NCBI RefSeq assembly: GCF_014349235.1
Contig: NZ_JACSOH010000001.1
Location: 186,001 to 250,000, forward strand
DNA from: Cytophaga sp. FL35
Lineage (GTDB): Bacteria > Bacteroidota > Bacteroidia > Flavobacteriales > Flavobacteriaceae
Reading direction: 5' to 3'
Length of the DNA stretch: 64,000 nucleotides
Position numbers and translations under genes: made by a program. Numbering within the stretch: position 1 is the first letter of the stretch; each line of letters begins with the position of its first letter. Below the pieces are notes generated by a model. That model ran no database searches. It was given only the letters and a program-made list of their open reading frames with translations, and had not been told where the DNA came from. Below are positions 27,901-36,673 of this stretch, in pieces.

Positions 27901-28113
27901 TAGAGAGAAATTACCATCAAAATCGGTAACCACACCTTTTGTTGTACCTTTTACCAATACGTTGGCACCAAACATGGGTGTACTCAATTCATCGGTAACG
28001 GTACCGTTTACATTAATTTCTTGGGAATACGCATGTACAGAGCAAAACAATGCCCACAAAAGCGCTCCCCAAAATACCTTTAAACGGATTTGATTCAAGC
28101 TTCCAATCTTCAT
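24937..28113 (-). CDS. susC: SusC-like TonB-dependent receptor
   Basis: A 1058-residue outer-membrane importer. Order: signal peptide (1-30), carboxypeptidase-regulatory-like domain (about 33-115, VNGTVTDELSTPMFGANVLV), the SusC motif VVVIGYGSRKKADVTGAV, plug (GLGTINGNGPLYVVDGVYG; ATSIYGARGANGVI-like segment), and a beta-barrel ending FGLNIGL. It imports oligosaccharides powered by TonB, with the SusD encoded 11 bases downstream. No anti-sigma or ECF sigma gene is adjacent, so control differs from the FecI/FecR type. Confidence 0.96.
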   Translation of the reverse strand: MKIGSLNQIRLKVFWGALLWALFCSVHAYSQEINVNGTVTDELSTPMFGANVLVKGTTKGVVTDFDGNFSLQTNAGDVLVISYTGYTAKEVTVTSDAPINVQLEPDSQQLEEVVVIGYGSRKKADVTGAVSTVKENYIEQQASQDATRALQGSASGVTVVASARPGQQAQVRIRGLGTINGNGPLYVVDGVYGASPPPTNQIASMQVLKDASSTAIYGARGANGVILITTTTGRKGQPAKVNVNFRSGIGTANSKYDLVTDPELIGQQIWLEQTNDGIVPNHAHFNFDPNNIQATTVNDYLFPNGASIGDPSTNPALYQVRDYPITLTNKEGTDWMQELYQPALLQDIVLSVNGGSEKTTYSLSGNYFREEGVLKYNSFNRYAIRANIDSQVKDWLTIGERLGVTLDESRGNTAAFNTIIETSPLIPVFDVAGNYAGGIVGGGLNDGPNPLGNNYRERKDKRTTLNVTGNIYMQVNPVKNLAFKTLFGYNMNWYSNHGPRFADPENTNGTTGHTLTEVRGDNLTWNFTNTLNYTKTFNDVHNVDFLIGTESTRFRFDQISAGRENFISTDDDFFILSSGSDNQTNDAAAAAWALNSYFARAYYSYDDKYMVEGTVRRDGSSRFGSNNRYGNFPAVSGGWVVSRENFLSESTWLNYLKLRAGWGQSGNDQIGNYNGFSTFGSGLGSSFYGLGGNDGTIVQGFQSTAIGNPDAKWETTTSTNFAFDATFFNRLNLTVDVWQKDTDDMLFPVAIPTVQGLATAPSVNIGAMENNGVDVEVSFSGGGAEEGDFSYNVGVIFSKYKNRIKELSGTDGEFIVGTNQRSQTYTRAETGSAFPEFYGYVVEGIFQTQAEADAHPANGTYNQPGNLKIADIDGSGDITPDDRTFIGNPNPDFTAGLNLSMTYGNFDFTASLYTSQGNDAINYYNRFTRYGLFQGPKSSDRLFKSWGSPYLADNADAVLPKASSQTSFEQNTHSDLVEDASYIRLQNAQLGFNVPSRILEKIELSSIRVYLMGTNLFTISDYSGLDAEIFVNNEIDRGLDLGTWPAPRQIIFGLNIGL

Positions 28114-28520
28114 ATTAAAAATAGTTTAAGTTAGTTATGAACCTTCGATAACACGTTCCCTTAGCACTACCGTCATAACTAGCGCCAACTACCGAAAATT
28201 CATGTTCCAAAGAAACCTAAACATCAAAACTTCTAATGGTAATTACTGCTCAATAAGGGGTAATTGAGTTTCAACAAGGGTTAACACTCAGTAACTTATA
28301 CCTTAATATATAACCCAAATCTTTTGACTACTTTAAACAAAAACACATCCGACAGTTGTCGGTATTTTGATACTCTTGTACCCCAATTTGAATTTTAATT
28401 ACCCGCAAAATTGAAGTCATTTTTCTTAATTTGTTTGTTCCGCTTTTTAATGGAATACAACTCGCTGAAGTTTTGGTTTTAAGAAAAGCTATTTATACAA
28501 AAAGGTTTCAACTAAGACTA
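28114..28520. other. divergent intergenic region with an operator candidate
   Basis: This 407-base gap separates susC (minus) from the FG-GAP gene (plus) and must hold both promoters. The clearest element is CCGACA-GT-TGTCGG (28349-28362), an inverted repeat with 6-bp arms that stands out from the AT-rich background. I found no exact TAnnTTTG element on either strand. Confidence 0.4.
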
Positions 28521-31500
28521 ATGGTCAAGGCCAGTTTCTTGTCTGGTTTTGTTTGCCTGTTTCTTGCTTGTAATCAAAAAAAAGCAGGAGAGCCCTTGCC
28601 CAAAACCCTGTTCACTTTGCTTGATGCTACCCAAACGGGGGTTGATTTCATCAATCTTATTACCGAAACCGCCAATGATAATCATTTGGTGAACGAAAAC
28701 TTTGTTACCGGTGCTGGAGTTGCTATTGGTGACCTTAACAACGACGGATTACAAGACCTCTATTTTACCGGAAATCAGGTAGGAGACCGTCTTTATCTGA
28801 ACAAGGGGGATTTTAATTTTGAGGATATTACACATAGTGCTGGAATTTTAGCATCATCGGAAACTTGGTCAACCGGTGTGAGTATGGCCGATGTAAATGC
28901 CGATGGTTTTATAGATATTTACGTTTGTAAGAATGTTCAGGGAAAACCAGGGAACAGTGCCAACCTACTTTTTATCAATAACGGCGATTTAACTTTTACC
29001 GAAGCAGCCAAAGACTACGGCCTCAACGACCGAGGATATTCAATCCAATCCAATTTCTTTGATTATGATGAGGACGGACTTCTAGATATGTATTTGGTCA
29101 ATCAACCTCCGGGAATCGGCAATAGACAAGGAGGCCGCTCAAGCACCAAAAAAGTCAATCCTCAGTACAGCGATAAACTTTATAAAAATTTGGGCGGTGG
29201 TATCGGCTTCGTTGAAATATCGCCCGTTGCCAAAACAGAAAATAGTGCTTACGGACTTTCATCCGCCATTGGCGATGTTAACAATGATGGGCTGCCCGAT
29301 ATTTATGTAGCCAATGATTATGACGAACCCGACTTTCTTTACATCAATCAAGGCAAGGGAATCTTCAAGGAAGAATTAAAAACCCGCGTCGGCCACATTT
29401 CTAATTTTAGCATGGGTAGCGACATTGCTGACTTTGATAATGACGGACATTTAGATGTGATGGTTCTAGATATGGTCGCCGAAGACCACAAACGTATCAA
29501 AACCAATATGGGCGGTATGAACCCCGGTAATTTTTGGCGTATCGTCAATCAAGGTGGGCATTACCAGTACATGTTCAATACCCTTCAAAAGAATAATGGA
29601 AACGGCACTTTTAGTGATGTCGCCCAAATGGCCGGAATTTCAAATACCGATTGGAGCTGGGGCGCTCTATTTGCCGATTTTGATAACGACGGCCATAAAG
29701 ACCTTTTCGTTACTAACGGTATCAAAAGAAACATGCGAAATAGTGATGTGAACATTAACTATCAAAAGATAATCGACAGCCTTGGTCAGGTCGCAAAAAA
29801 CAGTAATAAAAGCCTTCTTGAAGTCGTAGATATGATGCAATTGGTGCAAATGGCACCCACTGATAGAATCGAAAACTATGCCTTTAAAAATAACGGAGAC
29901 CTCACTTTCACCAAGTCGAACGCTGACTGGGGATTCGAAACGCCTACACTCTCCAACGGCTTTGCTTATGGTGACCTTGATAATGACGGTGACCTTGAAC
30001 TCGTTATCAACAATATTGACGAACCTGCCTCTATCTACAAAAATTTTGTAGTCGAAAGGGGAGAAAACAACTTTCTTCGGCTTCAGCTAACGTCTGAAAA
30101 ACGACATAGCTTAATGGGCACGCGGGTGACCCTCATCCAAAAAAACGGTCCTCGCCAAATTGTCGAAATCAGCAATACGCGAGGTTATATGTCTAAAAGT
30201 GAAGATGTGGTCCACTTTGGCTTGGGTGCTGCAACAAAGGTCCAACAAATACAGATACGCTGGCCTAACGGAGCTATAAGTGTTTTAAAAGATATTGCTG
30301 CCAATCAGCTATTAGAGGTGAGCGATGAAGATAATCTCAAAACCGATTTAGTTGAGAACACCAGGGTAAAACCAATTTTTCAAGATCTTGGACCGACAAT
30401 TGAAATTAACCATCGGCATTTTGAGAATGATTATGATGATTTTAAGAAGCAGGTTTTGCTACCCCATAAAATGTCGAATTTTGGTCCGGCATTGGCAGTA
30501 ATCGATGTAAACGATGACGGTTTAGATGATTTTTTTATTGGAGGTGCCTCTGGGGAAAGCGCCGCTCTGTATCTGCAACAATCTTCTGGAAAGTTTGAAA
30601 AATCTAATACTTCCCTTTGGGAAGAAGAAAAAATCTATGAAGATGTGGCGAGTATTTTCCTAGATATAGACAATGATCAAGATCAAGACCTACTCGTTGT
30701 CAGTGGCGGCAACGAATTTCCAGAAAACCATGCCAATTACCAAGACCGGCTTTATATCAATGATGGTAAAGGAAATTTTTCCAAATCAAAAAAAGGACTT
30801 CCTTCCTTAAACAATAGTAGCTCCAAAGTCCTAGCCGCAGATTATAACAACGATGGTTTTACGGATGTATTGATACTTGGCAGGCACACTCCGGGTTCAT
30901 ATCCATCTCCCGCCAATTCCATTTTATTAGAAAATAAAGGTGGCTATTTTAGCGATGTCACCAAATCAAAGGCCCCGCACCTTATCGGTTTGGGAATGGC
31001 CATTGATGGGCAATGGAGTGATATAAACGGAGATGGAAAATTAGATATCGTCATTGTTGGGGAATGGATGAAACCCACAATTCTACTACAAGCCGGCGAT
31101 GGTACTTTTCAGAATACTGATTATGAGGGATTTGAAAAAAGTCATGGATGGTATTTTAGCGTTGCCAGCGCTGATATTGATCAAGATGGTGATCAAGATC
31201 TCATTTTAGGAAACCTTGGACTCAATTATAAATACAAGGCCAGTGAAGAGGAGCCCTTTCAGGTGCACAGTGCCGATTTTGATAACAACGGAACCCAAGA
31301 TATTGTTTTGAGTTACCATGAAAATAACGCGGTATATCCTGTAAGAGGTCGGTCTTGTTCGGTAGAGCAGATTCCCGAATTAGGTCAAAAATTTCCATCT
31401 TTTGAATCTTTTGGCGATTCTGACTTGAAGGATATTTACGGTAAAAAATTAGAAAAAGCCCTTCATTTAAAGGCCTATACGTTTGCTTCGTATTATGCAG

Positions 31501-31847
31501 AAAATATAGATGGAAAAAAGTTTCGGTTACGGCCACTTCCGATGCGAGCACAGGTGTCGAATATCAATTCCATTTTAATTGAAGACTACAACCATGACGG
31601 GCACCAAGACCTTCTTTTAGCCGGAAATTTATTTGCTTCCGAGATTGAAACTCCAAGAAATGATGCCGGTACGGGCCTACTGCTTTTAGGAGACGGAACC
31701 GGAAATTTCGAGGAAACCTCATGGGCCGAAAGTGGAATTTATTTGCCCTACGATGTAAAAAACGCTCAACCAATTCAAATAGGGCCTCAAAAGGGCATTT
31801 TGATTGCCAATAACAACGAAAAACTACAATTAATCGGTTATCGATAA
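28521..31847 (+). CDS. FG-GAP/VCBS repeat lipoprotein with ASPIC/UnbV domain
   Basis: About 1108 residues from the ATG at 28521; a TTG at 28431 would add 30 residues before a good signal peptide. The lipobox is FLACN. More than ten calcium-binding loops of DxNxDGxxD type (for example DLNNDGLQDLYF, DFDNDGHLDVMV) indicate an integrin-like beta-propeller fold, and an ASPIC/UnbV segment (RLQLTSEKRHSLMGTRVTL to IQIRWPNG) lies in the middle, followed by a second propeller. Such proteins are frequent next to SusCD in Bacteroidota and are thought to sit on the surface, but their function is unknown. It precedes the second GH117 gene by 25 bases. Confidence 0.85.
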   Translation: MVKASFLSGFVCLFLACNQKKAGEPLPKTLFTLLDATQTGVDFINLITETANDNHLVNENFVTGAGVAIGDLNNDGLQDLYFTGNQVGDRLYLNKGDFNFEDITHSAGILASSETWSTGVSMADVNADGFIDIYVCKNVQGKPGNSANLLFINNGDLTFTEAAKDYGLNDRGYSIQSNFFDYDEDGLLDMYLVNQPPGIGNRQGGRSSTKKVNPQYSDKLYKNLGGGIGFVEISPVAKTENSAYGLSSAIGDVNNDGLPDIYVANDYDEPDFLYINQGKGIFKEELKTRVGHISNFSMGSDIADFDNDGHLDVMVLDMVAEDHKRIKTNMGGMNPGNFWRIVNQGGHYQYMFNTLQKNNGNGTFSDVAQMAGISNTDWSWGALFADFDNDGHKDLFVTNGIKRNMRNSDVNINYQKIIDSLGQVAKNSNKSLLEVVDMMQLVQMAPTDRIENYAFKNNGDLTFTKSNADWGFETPTLSNGFAYGDLDNDGDLELVINNIDEPASIYKNFVVERGENNFLRLQLTSEKRHSLMGTRVTLIQKNGPRQIVEISNTRGYMSKSEDVVHFGLGAATKVQQIQIRWPNGAISVLKDIAANQLLEVSDEDNLKTDLVENTRVKPIFQDLGPTIEINHRHFENDYDDFKKQVLLPHKMSNFGPALAVIDVNDDGLDDFFIGGASGESAALYLQQSSGKFEKSNTSLWEEEKIYEDVASIFLDIDNDQDQDLLVVSGGNEFPENHANYQDRLYINDGKGNFSKSKKGLPSLNNSSSKVLAADYNNDGFTDVLILGRHTPGSYPSPANSILLENKGGYFSDVTKSKAPHLIGLGMAIDGQWSDINGDGKLDIVIVGEWMKPTILLQAGDGTFQNTDYEGFEKSHGWYFSVASADIDQDGDQDLILGNLGLNYKYKASEEEPFQVHSADFDNNGTQDIVLSYHENNAVYPVRGRSCSVEQIPELGQKFPSFESFGDSDLKDIYGKKLEKALHLKAYTFASYYAENIDGKKFRLRPLPMRAQVSNINSILIEDYNHDGHQDLLLAGNLFASEIETPRNDAGTGLLLLGDGTGNFEETSWAESGIYLPYDVKNAQPIQIGPQKGILIANNNEKLQLIGYR

Positions 31848-31872
31848 CCAACCTGCACCAACAATTTTTAAA

Positions 31873-33153
31873 ATGAAAATATCTTTAAGTCTACCAACTG
31901 CCATTCTTTTAGCCACCATATTAATGGGTTGTACCGAAACGCAAAAGGAAGAAATGAACGAAACAACTGGTACCAATACGGAAGAAGCCTTCCCATTTGT
32001 ACTTCCAGATGAAAAACCGAACCGACCTATGAGTGCGGCCATGGAACGCATTTATGATGATTACGAGACTCCGCAACCCCAGAACAACGAGCTGTTCAGT
32101 CAATTTAAGTACACAGAGCTGAAAGGCTTTGATTATAACGGAGGTGATGGTACCATTACTCGCCGCGATCCTTCAAAGATTTTATTGCACAATGGCAAAT
32201 ACTATGTCTGGTACACCTACCGAAATACAAAAGTACCACCACGTGGAGCGGCCAAAAGCAACGACACCATTCCTTCAAGCGATTGGGACCTTTCAGAGAT
32301 TTGGTATGCCACCAGTGAAGATGGTTTTACTTGGGAAGAACAAGGCGTTGCTATCCAGCGGCCCGAAAAACCATTGGTGGGATGGCGGTCCGTTACCACC
32401 ACGGATATATTGGAATGGAAGGGGAAATACTACCTCTACTATCAAGGTTTTATGGAAGCAAGTGGAAAAAGAGGCGATGATTGCCCCGTAGCCGTTTCGT
32501 ATGCCGATTCACCCGATGGGCCCTGGACGCCTCATAACGAAATTGTCATACCCAATGGTACCGAAGGTGCTTGGGACCAATATTCCATTCACGACCCCTA
32601 CCCCTTGGTACACGATGGTAAAATTTATATTTATTACAAGTCCGATTTTGGCGAACGCCCCGATTTAGTACGTATGCAAGGTTTGGCGATTGCCGATGAT
32701 CCTTTGGGTCCTTTTGAGAAACATCCATTGAATCCTGTGATTACTTCAGGACACGAAACCTCTTTGTTCCCTTTCAGGAAAGGTGTAGCCGCCTTGGTCT
32801 ATAAAGACGGACCGGAACACAACACCATTCAATATGCGGAAGATTGGGTGAGTTTTGAAATTGCTTCCATTACCGAACTGATGCCCTATGCAGGAGCGCC
32901 TTATGTGCCCGATGCCTTTACCGACACCAAAGACGGCCGGGGTATTACTTGGGGCTTGGCCCATTTTATCAATCAAGGAGGTAAGGGAAAAATCCACAGT
33001 AAATTGGTGCGTTTCGATTGCGACCTCAGCTTGGATATTCATGACCCGGAAATGAAAGAACATCGCGTTATTCATCAACCTGATGTTCATTATCGGCAAG
33101 GATTAAGTGCCGAACAAATGGAAAGAATCAAACGGGAGAACACCCTAAAATAA
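31873..33153 (+). CDS. divergent GH117-like glycoside hydrolase, lipoprotein
   Basis: A 426-residue protein with lipobox ILMGC (C20). It shares the GH117 motifs of the enzyme at 17414-18652: RRDPSK with D99, IHDPYPL with D241, and SGHE with H294/E295, but spacing (142 and 54) and overall sequence differ, and the [10 protein letters not shown] helix is replaced by RPMSAAMERIYDDY. It should belong to another GH117 clade; some such paralogs do not cleave neoagarobiose, so a substituted (methylated or sulfated) or other alpha-linked sugar is possible. It lies 25 bases after the FG-GAP gene. Confidence 0.85.
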   Translation: MKISLSLPTAILLATILMGCTETQKEEMNETTGTNTEEAFPFVLPDEKPNRPMSAAMERIYDDYETPQPQNNELFSQFKYTELKGFDYNGGDGTITRRDPSKILLHNGKYYVWYTYRNTKVPPRGAAKSNDTIPSSDWDLSEIWYATSEDGFTWEEQGVAIQRPEKPLVGWRSVTTTDILEWKGKYYLYYQGFMEASGKRGDDCPVAVSYADSPDGPWTPHNEIVIPNGTEGAWDQYSIHDPYPLVHDGKIYIYYKSDFGERPDLVRMQGLAIADDPLGPFEKHPLNPVITSGHETSLFPFRKGVAALVYKDGPEHNTIQYAEDWVSFEIASITELMPYAGAPYVPDAFTDTKDGRGITWGLAHFINQGGKGKIHSKLVRFDCDLSLDIHDPEMKEHRVIHQPDVHYRQGLSAEQMERIKRENTLK

Positions 33154-33171
33154 GGGTGGAAACAACTCCGA

Positions 33172-33975
33172 TTAGGAAGTAGCGGCATCAAAAAATTGAT
33201 ACGTTTTCCGTACATGGGTCTGCCAATATTCCCATTGGTGACCGCCTGGAAACTCTTCGTAGGTATGCGTAAAATCAAATTCTTGTAGTTGCTGATGCAA
33301 TAATCGGTTACCAGCTAGCAATTCATCATCTACACCACAATCAAAACGAAGCGGTGGCATTTTAGTTGGATGAGTCTTTATCAAATCGATTACATTTGGC
33401 GTCTGTGCTTCTTGAGTGTAATCCGATAAAGGTTCTTCTACAAACAGCTTCATTTCCTCTAAACACGTAATAGCACTATGCGCTGAAATAGCACTGAATT
33501 TCTCTGGATAGGTACTACCCAACCACAAAGCGCCATACCCTCCCATGGACAAGCCTCCAATACATAGCTTGCTTTTGGCACTCGCCTCAGGAATATTTTC
33601 TTTGATGGCCAGGGGTACGTCTTCAACAATCCAACGTGCAAAATCTTTCTTGTGATGCGCAATGTAGGCAGAGCCATCGCCCCACAATCCATCCGAAGGC
33701 ATCGCAATAATGGCGGGTTTCATCTTTTTTTGTTGCATCATTTCCGCTGCAGATTTATGTGCTCCGCCTTTAAGAGCCCATACCCATGCACTTCCATACA
33801 CCCCGTGCAAGAGGATATAAATGGGCAAATCCGTTATGGGTTCTTCGGTTTTTGGCACATACAAACAAATATCTCCCCTACCCTTTAAATTGGGGGTTTT
33901 CACGGTTAAAAAACGCAATCCATCAAACTCATAGGGAGCATCGGACAATTCTATTGTTCTAAAGGAACCTTGCAT
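33172..33975 (-). CDS. alpha/beta-hydrolase esterase
   Basis: A 267-residue esterase of the putative-esterase (esterase D/FrmB-like) family. Nucleophile S143 in GGLSMGGYGAL; aspartate probably in CGVDDELLAG; histidine in PGGHQWEYW near the end; oxyanion region LLHGVYGSA. No signal peptide. Last gene of the P450 operon, 12 bases after the ADH. FrmB-like relatives hydrolyse S-formylglutathione, which would suit formaldehyde release by the P450, but carbohydrate-ester hydrolysis is equally possible; work on related marine flavobacteria placed formaldehyde detoxification elsewhere (ribulose monophosphate route). Confidence 0.82.
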   Translation of the reverse strand: MQGSFRTIELSDAPYEFDGLRFLTVKTPNLKGRGDICLYVPKTEEPITDLPIYILLHGVYGSAWVWALKGGAHKSAAEMMQQKKMKPAIIAMPSDGLWGDGSAYIAHHKKDFARWIVEDVPLAIKENIPEASAKSKLCIGGLSMGGYGALWLGSTYPEKFSAISAHSAITCLEEMKLFVEEPLSDYTQEAQTPNVIDLIKTHPTKMPPLRFDCGVDDELLAGNRLLHQQLQEFDFTHTYEEFPGGHQWEYWQTHVRKTYQFFDAATS

Positions 33976-33987
33976 ATTTTTTTAGTT

Positions 33988-35106
33988 TCAATCAAAAACA
34001 ATCACTCCCTTGGCATTTTTCCCCTGCAACATATCATCAAAAGCCTCCTCCAGTTGGTCCAATCGGTATTCCTTGGTAATCATTTGGTCCAATAACAAAT
34101 CGCCCTTCTTGTACAAACCCATTAATTTCGGGAAATCAATTTGTGGTCGGCATTTTCCGTACAGCGGATTGATGTAAATCTTATCCCATTCAAACAACCG
34201 CATATCTATGGTAATTTCTTCTTCAATTCCGCTAACCTGTACCGCCGTACCGGCATTTCTTACCATCGCTAGTGGTGCTGCTCCCAAGGCCGGAATGGCC
34301 GTGCATTCAAAAGCATAATCTGCCAATCTGCCGCCCAAGAGTTCTTTTACTTCCTTAGCTGCATTGTTTAAGCCAGTATCATCTTTATCTGTGAAGATGA
34401 CGTCCGTTGCGCCAAACTGCTTGGCCAATTCCAGTTTATGGGTATTGATGTCGATGGCGATTATCCGTTGAGCCCCAGAAATGGCACAGGCGTTGATAAC
34501 GTTGAGTCCTACCCCACCACATCCCAAGACCACTGCTGTACTTCCAGATACGACTTTTGCGGCATTCACCACGGAACCGTAGCCCGTCATCACCCCACAA
34601 CTTATAATAGCAGCTGCGGAGAAGTTTAAATGCTCCTCGGAAACCTTGACCAGAGCCGAGGCTTTTACCAGGGCGTATTCACTCAACGTTCCCAAGTTAA
34701 AGGACCGTTCGATAGCTTCACCACGCCATTGGGTACCTTCTAAATGGGCATGGCCAGGGGTGTGACCGTTACCTCCTGCCACTACGGGCGAGTTGTTCTC
34801 GCAGATATGCTGATTTCCTTCTTGGCACTGAAAACAATACATACATGGAGTGGCCCAATTAAGGATAACTTGGTCACCTTCCGCAAAGTCCTCCACAGCA
34901 TCGCCAACGGAAGCCACAACACCGGCACCTTCATGCCCCATCACAACGGGCTTGCCCCAAGAAAGAGAATCGTAATCGGTATGGCAGAGCCCGGCAGCCT
35001 TCATTTTAACCAGTACTTCGTCCTTTTGGGGCGCCGCCAAGGTGACCGTGGTAATTTTAAACTGACCATCGCCCGTGGCTACGGCAGTTTTAGCTTTTAT
35101 CGACAT
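33988..35106 (-). CDS. zinc-dependent alcohol dehydrogenase of the P450 demethylation operon
   Basis: A 372-residue MDR alcohol dehydrogenase with both zinc sites: catalytic C41, H58, E59 (GLCHTDY, MGHEGAG) and structural C88, C91, C94, C102. The Rossmann motif is VLGCGGVGLN. Its start overlaps the end of the ferredoxin reductase gene by 17 bases. An ADH in this exact place is conserved in porphyran-degrading Flavobacteriia; published work found it is needed for growth on 6-O-methyl-galactose but not for formaldehyde detoxification, and its physiological substrate remained open. Confidence 0.9.
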   Translation of the reverse strand: MSIKAKTAVATGDGQFKITTVTLAAPQKDEVLVKMKAAGLCHTDYDSLSWGKPVVMGHEGAGVVASVGDAVEDFAEGDQVILNWATPCMYCFQCQEGNQHICENNSPVVAGGNGHTPGHAHLEGTQWRGEAIERSFNLGTLSEYALVKASALVKVSEEHLNFSAAAIISCGVMTGYGSVVNAAKVVSGSTAVVLGCGGVGLNVINACAISGAQRIIAIDINTHKLELAKQFGATDVIFTDKDDTGLNNAAKEVKELLGGRLADYAFECTAIPALGAAPLAMVRNAGTAVQVSGIEEEITIDMRLFEWDKIYINPLYGKCRPQIDFPKLMGLYKKGDLLLDQMITKEYRLDQLEEAFDDMLQGKNAKGVIVFD

Positions 35107-36364
35107 TCGTTGTTGATTTTATTAAGATATTCGGTTTAAAAGGAATACTAGCATCTGCCAATTTTTCCTTGTCGACCACTGTATTGTTTTTAATAAATTT
35201 TGTTCCAAGCACAAACGCTTTTCCATTATTTACAGCATCTACCGCAAGTAGGGAATCGTCTTTAAAATACCAGATAGAAAAACAATCCTCTTTCTCCTGT
35301 TCTGTCCTAATTACCAGGTCGGTATAGCCGTGGGACAAGCCCACCATTTGTAATTTAATGTGGAATTGGTCTGACCAAAACCAAGGTAAAGCGTTGTAAG
35401 TGGTTGGTATACCTGTGATGTTTGCTGCAACCACTTTTGCTTGGTCCACCGCATTTTGAACGCTTTCCAATCGCATCCATCTATTATAAGTAGGGTGATG
35501 AAACTGGGCCACATCGCCTATGGCATATATCTGAGGTACGGATGTCTGTAAATGTTCGTTCACCTTAATCCCGTTTTCCAATGCTACTCCCAATTGCTCC
35601 GCTAAAGCCACATTGGGCCGTACTCCAACCCCTATCAAGACCAAATCTGCCTCATAAACGTTTTCATCCGTTCCCAAAACCAACAAACCAGCTTCGGTTT
35701 GAGTTATTTTTTTTGCCGATACTGCTGTTTTAACGGTAACCCCATTCTTTGAATGCAGTTCTTGAAAAAAGTGGGCGAGTTCCATGGGTGCTACACGGGT
35801 CAAAATTCGCTCCTCCCGCTCCAATATCGTTACCTGTCCACCTAATTTTTGAAGTGAGGCAGCCGTTTCCAGACCAATATAGCCGCCGCCAATGACCACC
35901 ACATTTTTGTTCTTGGCATTTTTAAAGCCTGCCTGTATGGCCAAGGCATCTTTGGAACTGCGTAATACCTGAACGTTTTTGGAATTGGAAATACCGGTAA
36001 TGGGCGGCACAAAGGCCGATGCTCCTGTGGCTAGAACCAAAGCATCGTACTTTAAACTGGTGCCGTTACTTAGTTCCAAGGTTTTGGTAGTCGCATCTGC
36101 ACCGGTAACGGTTATCCCTAACGCAAGGGTAATGTTTTCTTCCTCGTAACGCTCTGCAGCAAACAAGGGGTTCAACTCGCCCCCTTCGGCTAAAGACAAA
36201 TACGCTTTGGATAAGGGAGGTCTATGGTAAGGCAGGTTTTCATCCGCATCCATTAAAACAATGGCCCCTTCCCAACCTTGTTTGCGTAATTCCATAGCGC
36301 AGTTGGCCCCAGCGTGACTGGCACCTACAATGACACAAGTCTTATTTTTGGCAGGCAGTTGCAT
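35090..36364 (-). CDS. FAD-dependent ferredoxin reductase (putidaredoxin-reductase type)
   Basis: A 424-residue flavoprotein: N-terminal FAD site VIVGASHAGANCA, NAD(P)H site VVVIGGGYIGLETA, and the later YAIGDVAQF FAD motif. It belongs to the class that reduces [2Fe-2S] ferredoxins for bacterial P450s. Its start is immediately after the ferredoxin stop, and the P450 is upstream, so the three proteins form one electron-transfer chain NAD(P)H, FAD, 2Fe-2S, heme. Confidence 0.93.
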   Translation of the reverse strand: MQLPAKNKTCVIVGASHAGANCAMELRKQGWEGAIVLMDADENLPYHRPPLSKAYLSLAEGGELNPLFAAERYEEENITLALGITVTGADATTKTLELSNGTSLKYDALVLATGASAFVPPITGISNSKNVQVLRSSKDALAIQAGFKNAKNKNVVVIGGGYIGLETAASLQKLGGQVTILEREERILTRVAPMELAHFFQELHSKNGVTVKTAVSAKKITQTEAGLLVLGTDENVYEADLVLIGVGVRPNVALAEQLGVALENGIKVNEHLQTSVPQIYAIGDVAQFHHPTYNRWMRLESVQNAVDQAKVVAANITGIPTTYNALPWFWSDQFHIKLQMVGLSHGYTDLVIRTEQEKEDCFSIWYFKDDSLLAVDAVNNGKAFVLGTKFIKNNTVVDKEKLADASIPFKPNILIKSTTNVDKS

Positions 36365-36673
36365 TTAATTGGCCACCTCTACAGTGATACCATCTACGGC
36401 ATCTGATACCGGAATCTGGCAACACAAACGGCTGTACTCGTTTACATTGTCATCAAACTCCAACATATCCGCTTCAATTTCTGAAGGTGCTTCCAGCTTT
36501 TCATAATACGCTGGAGCCACATGTACATGGCAAGTGGCACAGGAGCAAACACCCCCACAATCGCCATCAATGCCCGGTACCTTATTCTTCACCGCGAGTT
36601 CCATTAAACTTCCGGAGGATGCCTCAAATACCAAGCTTTCCCCTTCTTTAGTGATGTACGTAATTTTTGCCAT
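36365..36673 (-). CDS. [2Fe-2S] ferredoxin, putidaredoxin-like
   Basis: A 102-residue ferredoxin. Cluster cysteines C39, C45 and C48 plus C84 or C85 follow the putidaredoxin spacing (C-x5-C-x2-C-x35/36-C); an extra cysteine at 43 is present. Its ATG overlaps the P450 stop by one base, and the reductase gene follows directly. It carries electrons to the P450. Confidence 0.94.
   Translation of the reverse strand: MAKITYITKEGESLVFEASSGSLMELAVKNKVPGIDGDCGGVCSCATCHVHVAPAYYEKLEAPSEIEADMLEFDDNVNEYSRLCCQIPVSDAVDGITVEVAN

Noticed and set aside
23480-28093. Plus-strand ORFs opposite susCD
   Set aside because: Shadows of the susC and susD reading frames.
31222-32051. Several ORFs of 60-120 codons opposite the FG-GAP and GH117 genes
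   Set aside because: Shadows of strongly supported genes, without family similarity or start signals.
9434-33153. Carrageenan (D-AHG) locus
   Set aside because: GH117 and the ALDH-cycloisomerase-dehydrogenase set fit L-AHG; I see no GH16/GH82 carrageenase, GH127 or GH129 enzyme in the window.
33141-33158. Hairpin CACCCT-N6-AGGGTG as bidirectional terminator between the second GH117 and the esterase
   Set aside because: Arms are only 6 bp, it overlaps the stop codon and lacks a T-run on the plus strand; too weak to list.
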